The notes under the pieces: model-generated | The model's input: the letters and a program-made list of their open reading frames with translations, nothing else | What the model was told of the DNA's origin: nothing | Database searches by the model: none | Assembly: GCA_945882415.1 (NCBI GenBank) | Contig: CAMCWC010000014.1 | Span: 39,528-103,527 of the forward strand | From: Chthonomonas calidirosea | Lineage (GTDB): Bacteria > Armatimonadota > Fimbriimonadia > Fimbriimonadales > Fimbriimonadaceae | Length of the DNA stretch: 64,000 bases | Reading direction: 5' to 3' | Shown: positions 55,915 through 62,787 of the stretch, piece by piece | How the letters are laid out: each line of letters opens with the position of its first letter | How positions within the stretch are numbered: the stretch's first letter is position 1 | Program-made: the position numbers and the translations under genes

Positions 55915-56328
55915 TCAGGCTTCAGACGCCAGCACAACCCTCGAAAACTCGACCAGATGGTCAAGTCTTGACTCAATCACTTCCAAGAGCGTTTGTGGCT
56001 TAAGTTCGGTGTGGCGAAGGACCAAGAGGTTTTTGAAGTCGACCATGCTCTTAAGCTCGCTTGCAAGTTTGGTGCTGATCACTTCTTCCCGCTCAAGCAA
56101 GTCGAAACTTGCCCGGCTTGATTGCGGCACATCTAACCCACGCTTGTGAATCACGTAGGTCGCAATCCCAATCGCAAGCTCGATTGCCCGCAAGACACTC
56201 AGTCCCGCCGCGTCATGGCGGGTTTCATCCTGTTCAAAGGGGAGCACGCTGGGCAAAGCAGCGCAAGCTCGGGCTCGATGGACGCAGAATTCCAACCTTG
56301 ACCTCTTCGCGAAAAGAAACTCGTCCAT
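55915..56328 (-). CDS. HepT/DUF86-like protein with degenerate active-site motif
   Basis: 137 residues, all-helical. The pattern VLRAIELAIGIATYVIHKRG and ASFDLLEREEVISTKLASEL fits the HepT toxin fold (HEPN superfamily). In true HepT the motif RN-x-x-V-H-x-Y is expected about here; the sequence has DFKNLLVLRH (97-106), so Arg, His and Tyr positions are Lys, Leu and His. The partner MntA nucleotidyltransferase is absent. It lies 85 bp upstream of the STAND gene on the same strand. It could be an inactivated toxin or a repurposed partner of the STAND protein. The ATG at 56328 is preferred to a TTG at 56397. Confidence 0.65.
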   Translation of the reverse strand: MDEFLFAKRSRLEFCVHRARACAALPSVLPFEQDETRHDAAGLSVLRAIELAIGIATYVIHKRGLDVPQSSRASFDLLEREEVISTKLASELKSMVDFKNLLVLRHTELKPQTLLEVIESRLDHLVEFSRVVLASEA

Positions 56329-56414
56329 AAGTTGGGAAAATCCGTGGTTGACAAACGCCGTTCTCAGCCCACTTACAAGTGTGCAACAAAACTCCAAACA
56401 ACCCCCGTCCGCAG

Positions 56415-56460
56415 AAATTTATGTTTCGCGCCTAAGGCGGGAACATTAAATAATAAATTT
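56415..56460 (-). terminator. AT-rich imperfect inverted repeat after the acyl-CoA synthetase gene
   Basis: Left arm AAATTTATGTTTCGCGCC, loop TAA, right arm GGCGGGAACATT then TAAATAATAAATTT, with a bulge. It lies 13 bp past the synthetase stop, between it and the HepT-like gene. Probably a terminator. Its A/T content stands out and marks the edge of the accessory module. Confidence 0.5.
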
Positions 56461-56473
56461 TTGGAGCGAAGAA

Positions 56474-58222
56474 TCACACGTCGAGCGACTTCAAAACGTC
56501 CGCGTACTTCTCCCGAACGAACCTTCGCTTCACCTTAAAGGTCGGTGTCAGCTCGCCGGAGTCTTGGGAGAAAGGGGTGGCGAGGATGGCGAAGCGCTTG
56601 ACCGCTTCGTAGTTCGCGCCGAGTTTATTCTGCCGGTCGATCTCCGCCTTCAGCAGCTTTCGAACCGCCGGATCGGTGGTCAGGTCCACTGACTCGGAAA
56701 GGCCCAAAGCCTCTCGAACTCGGTCCGCCGCCGGAACAATCAGCCCGACGCAGTACTCCATTCCGTCGCCGAACACCACGGCTTCGAGAATAAACGGACT
56801 CTGCTTCAGCCGATTCTCCAAAGGCTGCGGCGCGACATTCTTGCCGTTCCCCAGGACGATCAGGTCCTTCTTTCGGTCGGTGATCTTCAGATTCACCCCT
56901 TCGTACTCGCCAATGTCCCCCGAATGGAACCAGCCTTCGGCATCAATCACCTTCGCCGTCTCTTCCGGCATGTTGTAATAACCCAACATCAGCCCGGGAC
57001 CTCGCAGCAGAATCTCCCCGTCCTCCGCCAGCTTCACTTCCATATCCAGCGGCTCGCCGACCGTCCAGTATTTGTTCCGTTCCGGCCGATTCACCACGCT
57101 CGCCCCTGCCGTCTCGCTGAGGCCATACCCCTGCAAAACGGTAAGCCCAAGCGCCATGTAAAACTCGGCAACATGTGGAGGCAAAGCCGCCCCTCCGCTC
57201 ACGAAGAACCGCATCCGCCCCCCGGTCCGGGCCCGGACTTTCTCCATCACGACCTTATCCAGCAGATTCGCAAAAGGGGCAAACTCCCCCTTCGCCCGCT
57301 TCACGCCCTGCGCAAAAGCAAAGTGAAACAGCTTCTGCTTAAGCGGCGAAGACTTCTTGACCGAATCGGTCACGCGATCAAAGAACGACTCCAAAAACCG
57401 CGGAACGCAGAGCATGACGGTCGGCCGGACCTTCATCATGTCGTTCCCAATCGAAGCCAGATTCTTGGCGTAAGCGACGGTGCCACCGCTCCCGATCGGC
57501 AAAAACTGACCCGCCACGCGTTCATAAACGTGGCTCATGGGAAGGAAGGAAAAGAAGATATCCCCCGGCCCAAGATTAATCTCTCGCGGCACCACGTCGA
57601 TGACATTTATCGCCGCCCGATGCGGCAACATGACCCCCTTCGGCTGCCCCGTCGTCCCGCTGGTGTAAATCAGCGTACAAACATCCTCCGGCCCAACCTC
57701 GTCAATCGCCGAGTTCCAATCCGCCAAAGAGAGCTCATGATGCTCCGACATCTGCATCAGCGACCCCGGCCCCTTCAGCGGCATCGAAGGAAAGTCCTCA
57801 ATCCGACGTGCCATCTCCTCACTGCCGGTCAAAGTGATCTTGACCCCAGCATCGCGCAGAATCACCCCGGCCTGGTCACCTGGCAAGCTGGAATAAACCG
57901 GCACGAGAATGACTCCAAGGCACTGGCAAGCCCAGTCCACCTGCGCCCACTCGGCACTGTTCTCGGCGTAGAGCCCAAGCCGCTCTCCTTTGGTCAAGCC
58001 AAGAAACCGAAGCGTTCCGGCAATCTGCCGAACCCGCTTCCCGAGCTGATGGTAAGTGATCGAAGTGAACTCTTCGCTCCCCTTTTCCGGCGGCACCAAC
58101 ATGGCTACCTTGTCCGGATTCTCCTCGATGCGTTGTCGAAGAACGTCTCCGAGCGATCTTGCCGACGGCTTCATTGCTGGCATGTTAAGAGGCATTTTGT
58201 CTGAATCTACGAGGTTTTGCAT
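56474..58222 (-). CDS. Long-chain acyl-CoA synthetase (AMP-forming)
   Basis: 582 residues. The AMP-binding motif is LIYTSGTTGQPKGVMLPHRA, with YGLSETAGASVV and the C-terminal hinge GWFHSGDIGEYE followed by ITDRKKDLIVLGNGKNVAPQ. This is the FadD-like class that activates fatty acids with ATP and CoA. The final catalytic lysine is in LTPTFKVKRR. The ATG at 58222 overlaps the stop of the small gene upstream (TGATG); a TTG 9 bp upstream is less likely. Confidence 0.94.
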   Translation of the reverse strand: MQNLVDSDKMPLNMPAMKPSARSLGDVLRQRIEENPDKVAMLVPPEKGSEEFTSITYHQLGKRVRQIAGTLRFLGLTKGERLGLYAENSAEWAQVDWACQCLGVILVPVYSSLPGDQAGVILRDAGVKITLTGSEEMARRIEDFPSMPLKGPGSLMQMSEHHELSLADWNSAIDEVGPEDVCTLIYTSGTTGQPKGVMLPHRAAINVIDVVPREINLGPGDIFFSFLPMSHVYERVAGQFLPIGSGGTVAYAKNLASIGNDMMKVRPTVMLCVPRFLESFFDRVTDSVKKSSPLKQKLFHFAFAQGVKRAKGEFAPFANLLDKVVMEKVRARTGGRMRFFVSGGAALPPHVAEFYMALGLTVLQGYGLSETAGASVVNRPERNKYWTVGEPLDMEVKLAEDGEILLRGPGLMLGYYNMPEETAKVIDAEGWFHSGDIGEYEGVNLKITDRKKDLIVLGNGKNVAPQPLENRLKQSPFILEAVVFGDGMEYCVGLIVPAADRVREALGLSESVDLTTDPAVRKLLKAEIDRQNKLGANYEAVKRFAILATPFSQDSGELTPTFKVKRRFVREKYADVLKSLDV

Positions 58223-58431
58223 CAGTTCCAAAGATCGTTGTTAGATCGGTCGCGGATATCGCGGCAAGCGTCAACAACTTGCGCAGTTCCTACGACAAGG
58301 TCCCAAGCGAAGCCGAGCCAATCCAGCACGAGGCAGATCAGCTCCATCGGTCCCTCTTTCGCCGCCGAAAACTCGGCCAGCTCATATTCGAGAACCACCA
58401 GATAATCCCGTCCAAGCTCCACTCGTGCCAA
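58222..58431 (-). CDS. Small hypothetical protein upstream of the acyl-CoA synthetase
   Basis: 69 residues from a TTG at 58431, or 66 from an in-frame GTG. It has a hydrophobic middle (MELICLVLDWLGFAWDLVVG) and a charged end (DACRDIRDRSNNDLWN). The stop and the synthetase ATG share one nucleotide (TGATG), typical of translational coupling; this is the main support. No family is recognised, and no strong ribosome site is visible. Confidence 0.45.
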   Translation of the reverse strand: MARVELGRDYLVVLEYELAEFSAAKEGPMELICLVLDWLGFAWDLVVGTAQVVDACRDIRDRSNNDLWN

Positions 58432-58489
58432 TCCACAAGGGTGATTCTCGTCTAACTATCGCGTCAAACCGCGATCGGTCGGAAACAAT

Positions 58490-58825
58490 TCAGACCTTTC
58501 GAACCGGATCGGGAAAGTCTCGATAGAGGGCCGATTTGAAGTTGACGACCTTCGAGAAAACGGCCGCATGCAGTGACTCAACCGGGTCCTCACGCGTTGC
58601 GGCGGATTGGAAAGCCTCGTCAAGCTGAGCTAGATTGTTCACCGAGATCCGGATATGAAACTCCGCAAGACAAGGCGGCGCAAAGCCGAACTTGCGGCGA
58701 GCAATGCGGTACTCGGCAATCTTGCCCGCATCAACGAAGCTGCCCAAGTAGGCCTGAACGGCAGAAACGAACTCAAGGTCCTTCACCCCTGGGGCCAAAT
58801 CGACCCAAATGTCGTAGTGATCCAT
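58490..58825 (-). CDS. DUF6614-like small protein
   Basis: 111 residues. MDHYDIWVDLAPGVKDLEF, RRKFGFAPPCLAEFHIRI and YRDFPDPVR match a conserved small family of unknown function in which an EFH segment and YRDFPD tail recur. Probably a cytoplasmic alpha/beta (dimeric ferredoxin-like) protein. It is divergent from alaS, with 62 bp between starts. Confidence 0.75.
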   Translation of the reverse strand: MDHYDIWVDLAPGVKDLEFVSAVQAYLGSFVDAGKIAEYRIARRKFGFAPPCLAEFHIRISVNNLAQLDEAFQSAATREDPVESLHAAVFSKVVNFKSALYRDFPDPVRKV

Positions 58826-58887
58826 TTCTTACCGTACCGCTTCCAGCCGAACGTCGAAAAGGTTCCTCCGGTACCCTTTTGGGCAAG

Positions 58888-61560
58888 ATGACCGTTCGAG
58901 AGTTGCGTGATAAGTACGTCGGATTCTTTGAATCCAAAGGGCACACGCGGTACCCGAGCGGGTCGCTGATCCCGTACGACGTCACCGGGCGGTTAGACGA
59001 AAGCTTGCTCTTCAATGGCGCCGGCATGATCCAGTTCAAGCCGTACTTCCGCGGCGTTGCGCAGCCATCCAACAAGCGATTGACCACGGTGCAAAAGTGC
59101 GTCCGAACCGGAGACATTGACGAGGTTGGCGATGCAACGCATCTTACGTTCTTCGAGATGCTCGGCAACTTCTCGTTCGGTGACTACTTCAAGACCGAAG
59201 CGATTAAGTTTAGCTGGGAATTCTTAACGTCATCCGAATGGCTCAACCTCGACCCGAGCCGACTTAGCTTTACCGTATTTGAGATTGACGACGAAGCCGA
59301 ATCGACCTGGAAAGAATGTGGCGCGAAGCACGTTTTTCGACTCGGAGAAGACACGAACTACTGGCCCGCCGGCGCCTTCTCAAACGGCCCTCCCGGACCT
59401 TGCGGGCCAAACAGCGAGATGTTCTACTGGGTTCCGGCAGATGAACCGGCGCCGAGCCAGCCGTACTCGGTTGAGGAGTGGTCGCGCGATGAGGCCGCCG
59501 GAAAGTGGGTGGAAATTTGGAACGACGTCTTCATCACGTACGAATGGCAGGGCGACCAGAATCCGTCTGGCAAAGGCTACGTCAAGACCGGCATGCCGGA
59601 GCTGCCGTTCCGAAGTATCGACACCGGAATGGGCTTGGAGCGCACCGCATTTGTACTCGGCGGATACCGGACGGTTTACGATACGGATGCTTTCGCGCCG
59701 ATCTTCGTTCGCATTGCCGGGGCGCAGAAGGTCGTGGTTGCACCGTCCGCCGAAGTCACAGCGGCAAAACGAATCATCGCAGACCACATCCGCACCGCGA
59801 CCTTCTGTATTGCCGACGGGATACTGCCGGCTAACAACGGACGCGGCTACGTGCTTCGTCGCCTCATTCGCAGAGCGATTTTGAAGGGTGAGCGTGTTCT
59901 TGGCATCAAGGACGCCTTCATGGCCGACATGTACGAAGGCGTGGTCGAAGCGATGGGTTCGGCGTATGCCGAGATTGTCGAACGTCGCGACGTGATCGTC
60001 GAGACGCTCCGAAATGAAGAAGCCTTGTTCCGGCGAACCTTGGCGACCGGGGTTGAGCTTTTAAATGAAGCGCTCGAAGGATCGGGCTCGGTTTTGGTCG
60101 GCGACATGGCCTTTAAGCTTTACGACACCTTCGGGTTCCCGCTGGAAGTGACCCAAGAGCTCTGTGCGGAGCGGGGCGTTGAAGTCGATTTGCCCGGATA
60201 CGAGGCGGCGATGAAGGAAGCGCAGGAGCGCTCTCGCGGTGCGCAGAACTTGGAGTCTGTATACGGCGGTGTGACGGCAGCGGCAGATATTGCCTTGCCC
60301 GACGCTCCGGCGGAGACGACATTCCTCGGTTACCACGCGGTTGAGTCGATGGCGCGGATTGTTCGGCAGCGAACGGCTAAAGGCCGGGTCAGTGTGGCGT
60401 TGGATCGAACGCCGTTCTACGCTGAATCGGGCGGTCAAACCGGTGATACCGGTTGGCTAGAAACGCCGAACGGTGAGTTTGCCGTTCGAAACACTACCAA
60501 AAGCGAAGGCACGTTCTGGCATGAATTGGAGCTCGATCCGGCCGAGGCTCCGAGGCTTCTTGGAGAGCAATCTCGGGCAATGGTGGATGCCGAACGGCGG
60601 CGGCGGATTCAGCGAAACCACACGGCAACGCACCTGCTGCAAGCGGCACTTCGAGACACGCTGGGAGCTCATGTTACGCAGGCCGGATCGTCGGTCGGGC
60701 CAGATACCTTACGGTTCGACTTCACACATGGCAAGGCGATGACGGAAGCGGAAATCGCCACGATCGAGGAGATCGTCAATCGTGAACTGCTTCGTAACAT
60801 CGATGTCGTTACCTATGCTGACTTGCCAATTGCTGAAGCCAAGGCCAAGGGTGCGATGGCGCTATTCGGCGAAAAGTACGGCGATAAGGTTCGGATGGTT
60901 GAGATTGGCGACTTTAGCCGCGAGCTCTGCGGTGGTATCCACGTTCGAACCACGGGAGAAATTGGCCAGTTTCGAATTGTGAGCGAGGCCAGCGCGGCAA
61001 GCGGAATCCGCCGGATTGAGGCGATCACGGGAGAATCGGCGCTGGAACGAGCGCGTGAGGACGCACAGAAGCTGAAAGAAGCCGCCGCGATGCTGAAAGT
61101 GCAGGCGAAGGAGCTGCTACCGGGGATCGAGCGAGCACTCGATCAGCTAAAGCAGGAGCGGAAGCGTCGCGAACAGGCCGAGCTGGCGCAGCTTCAGGGC
61201 GGAGAAGATACGGCGTCGATGGTTGAGATTGGCGGCATCGTACTCTGGCGCAAGAACTTGGGAGACATTGATCCCAAGATGGCGAACACGCTTGTTGATA
61301 ACGAAGCAGCCGGAAAGCCAAATCAGGTGACTTTGGCGGCGATCTCGACGCCTGAGAAAGTGATGTTTGTGTGTCGTGTCGGGGCCGAGGCGATCGCCAA
61401 GGGAGCCCACGCGGGCAACCTAATCAAGGGCGTAGCGGCTATCGCGGGTGGTGGCGGTGGCGGAAAGGCCGAGTACGCCTCTGCCGGCGGCAAAGACCCG
61501 AGCAAGGCGGAGGAAGCGCTCTCAGCGGCAGAGGAGTTACTTCGCGCGGCGGTCGGCTGA
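58888..61560 (+). CDS. alaS: Alanine-tRNA ligase
   Basis: 890 residues, full length. Class II catalytic core (MTVRELRDKYVGFFESKGHT, NGPPGPCGPNSEMF), tRNA-recognition helix (YVLRRLIRRAI), editing domain with zinc ligands in HTATHLLQAALR and ELCGGIHVR, and a C-Ala tail ending EELLRAAVG. The ATG at 58888 gives the standard N-terminus; a longer upstream frame (from 58573) runs through the DUF6614 gene in antisense and is rejected. It shares its last 24 bp with the convergent gene at 61537. Confidence 0.96.
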   Translation: MTVRELRDKYVGFFESKGHTRYPSGSLIPYDVTGRLDESLLFNGAGMIQFKPYFRGVAQPSNKRLTTVQKCVRTGDIDEVGDATHLTFFEMLGNFSFGDYFKTEAIKFSWEFLTSSEWLNLDPSRLSFTVFEIDDEAESTWKECGAKHVFRLGEDTNYWPAGAFSNGPPGPCGPNSEMFYWVPADEPAPSQPYSVEEWSRDEAAGKWVEIWNDVFITYEWQGDQNPSGKGYVKTGMPELPFRSIDTGMGLERTAFVLGGYRTVYDTDAFAPIFVRIAGAQKVVVAPSAEVTAAKRIIADHIRTATFCIADGILPANNGRGYVLRRLIRRAILKGERVLGIKDAFMADMYEGVVEAMGSAYAEIVERRDVIVETLRNEEALFRRTLATGVELLNEALEGSGSVLVGDMAFKLYDTFGFPLEVTQELCAERGVEVDLPGYEAAMKEAQERSRGAQNLESVYGGVTAAADIALPDAPAETTFLGYHAVESMARIVRQRTAKGRVSVALDRTPFYAESGGQTGDTGWLETPNGEFAVRNTTKSEGTFWHELELDPAEAPRLLGEQSRAMVDAERRRRIQRNHTATHLLQAALRDTLGAHVTQAGSSVGPDTLRFDFTHGKAMTEAEIATIEEIVNRELLRNIDVVTYADLPIAEAKAKGAMALFGEKYGDKVRMVEIGDFSRELCGGIHVRTTGEIGQFRIVSEASAASGIRRIEAITGESALERAREDAQKLKEAAAMLKVQAKELLPGIERALDQLKQERKRREQAELAQLQGGEDTASMVEIGGIVLWRKNLGDIDPKMANTLVDNEAAGKPNQVTLAAISTPEKVMFVCRVGAEAIAKGAHAGNLIKGVAAIAGGGGGGKAEYASAGGKDPSKAEEALSAAEELLRAAVG

Positions 61561-61815
61561 ACGCGCGGAGAAGGCCGCCTTTGCGCTTAGAAGTGATGCG
61601 AGGAGACTAATAGCCGCCAGGCGTATGCCGGGCTCTCGATACCGCTGTGCGAAAAAGACCCACACGCAGAAATTGAGTCCGAAGATGATGCAGCCGGCGA
61701 TGCCAGCGAGCAAAAGATATTGGCGATCTCGCTGGCGGGTAAACGACTCGTCATCTTCCATCAATTGGCCTAACCGAATTTGCAGTTGAGCCGGTTCCGG
61801 GCAATAATGTTTCAT
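61537..61815 (-). CDS. Small membrane protein, 92 residues
   Basis: A soluble charged start (MKHYCPEPAQLQIRLGQL, DDESFTRQRDRQ) precedes two hydrophobic helices (about 33-53, LLLAGIAGCIIFGLNFCVWVF; and about 62-80). No family recognised. A strong Shine-Dalgarno GGAAGGAG (61820-61827) sits 4 nt before its ATG. The ATG shares a CATG palindrome with the start of the divergent plus-strand gene. Overlaps the end of alaS by 24 bp. Confidence 0.6.
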   Translation of the reverse strand: MKHYCPEPAQLQIRLGQLMEDDESFTRQRDRQYLLLAGIAGCIIFGLNFCVWVFFAQRYREPGIRLAAISLLASLLSAKAAFSARSADRRAK

Positions 61816-62752
61816 GCGTCTCCTTCCGATTCTCGCCGGAATTCTCGTCGTAGCTTCGGCCCAAGCCCAGATTGATGTTGCGGCGGCACTTCGCGAACCG
61901 GCAAAGGTTGTTTCGGTGAAGGACCTTCCTGATACGTTGCGCGGAGTTGCTATCGGCTCAACCGGCGATTCGATGAGCCCATTTATGTTGATGGGCATGC
62001 GTGGCGGCAGCTCGGACCCGACCGGAAAGGCGCTTTTTGAATTGCTCGGTACGGTTCTGATTGATCCGGATGCGTTCGCCGCAGGGCTGGCATCAAAAGG
62101 AACAATCAAGGGGTACACGCTTGACTTGGTCTCCATGATGATTTCAGAGGACTCCAAGCCACCAAAGCTGATGTTTAGTGAGGTTTACGTCAACCTGGCT
62201 GCGGTGAGCGTATGGTCGCCTAAGCCTTCGGTAACGAAGGAGAGCATCCTCAAGTTGGAGGCGTCAATGACCCCAAGGACAAGTGACGGCGATAGTGCTC
62301 CGGCTGCCCCAGAAGCCCAGGACGATCCCACGGTTAAGGAAGCACCGGCACAGGTCATCGACCAGGCCCGACCCGCTTCGGTCAAAACGGAGCGACTTAA
62401 CAACGCGAAGATGGTCGGGCTTGCGCTGATGATGTACATGTCCGATCACGATGACTTCTTCCCGAAAGCCGAGTCCTCAGCCAATGCGAAGGCTCTCGTA
62501 ATGCCGTACTTGAAGAATGCGGCAGTTTGGGACACGAGTAGTCCCTCGAGGCTCTTGTACAACACCGCTCTGTCGAAGAAGTCGCAAATGATGATTGAGA
62601 ACCCGGCAGAAACGATCATGCTCTGGGAGGAGAATTCTGGTCTGGGTGTGCGGGCGGTGGTGTACACGGACGGGCACGCGAAGCTGCTGTCAGCAGACAA
62701 GTGGGCTGCGGCTTGGAAGAAAGAGCTTTCCCGGCGCAAGAAGCAAAAGTAG
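61814..62752 (+). CDS. Secreted protein with pseudopilin-like C-terminal domain
   Basis: 312 residues. Signal peptide MRLLPILAGILVVASAQAQ. Two parts: an N-terminal region (about 20-145) with IDVAAALREPAKVVSVKDLP, then a Pro/Ala linker and a C-terminal domain (about 190-312). The latter has RLNNAKMVGLALMMYMSDHD, DFFPKAES, a MLWEEN strand and TDGHAKLL, the pattern of DUF1559/H-X9-DG pseudopilin-type proteins. Such proteins abound in Planctomycetes and Armatimonadota. The N-terminal prepilin cleavage site is missing, so it is not a pilin. No good ribosome site precedes the ATG. Confidence 0.8.
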   Translation: MRLLPILAGILVVASAQAQIDVAAALREPAKVVSVKDLPDTLRGVAIGSTGDSMSPFMLMGMRGGSSDPTGKALFELLGTVLIDPDAFAAGLASKGTIKGYTLDLVSMMISEDSKPPKLMFSEVYVNLAAVSVWSPKPSVTKESILKLEASMTPRTSDGDSAPAAPEAQDDPTVKEAPAQVIDQARPASVKTERLNNAKMVGLALMMYMSDHDDFFPKAESSANAKALVMPYLKNAAVWDTSSPSRLLYNTALSKKSQMMIENPAETIMLWEENSGLGVRAVVYTDGHAKLLSADKWAAAWKKELSRRKKQK

Positions 62753-62787
62753 TTCCCGGTTGAAGGGGCATCTGATATCCTGACGGC

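Noticed and set aside
55915..56473. Complete type VII HepT-MntA toxin-antitoxin pair
   Set aside because: No nucleotidyltransferase with a GSxxxxxD-type motif is encoded on either side, and the HepT-like motif is degenerate.
56924..58204. 426-codon plus-strand frame opposite the acyl-CoA synthetase
   Set aside because: Arg/Pro/His-rich shadow of a well-supported gene; no ribosome site.
58573..58887. 105-codon upstream extension of alaS
   Set aside because: It is antisense to the DUF6614-like gene and low in conserved pattern; the ATG at 58888 gives the normal AlaS start.
58826..58887. T-box leader before alaS
   Set aside because: Only 62 bp separate the divergent starts; no T-box conserved sequence or stem pattern is visible.
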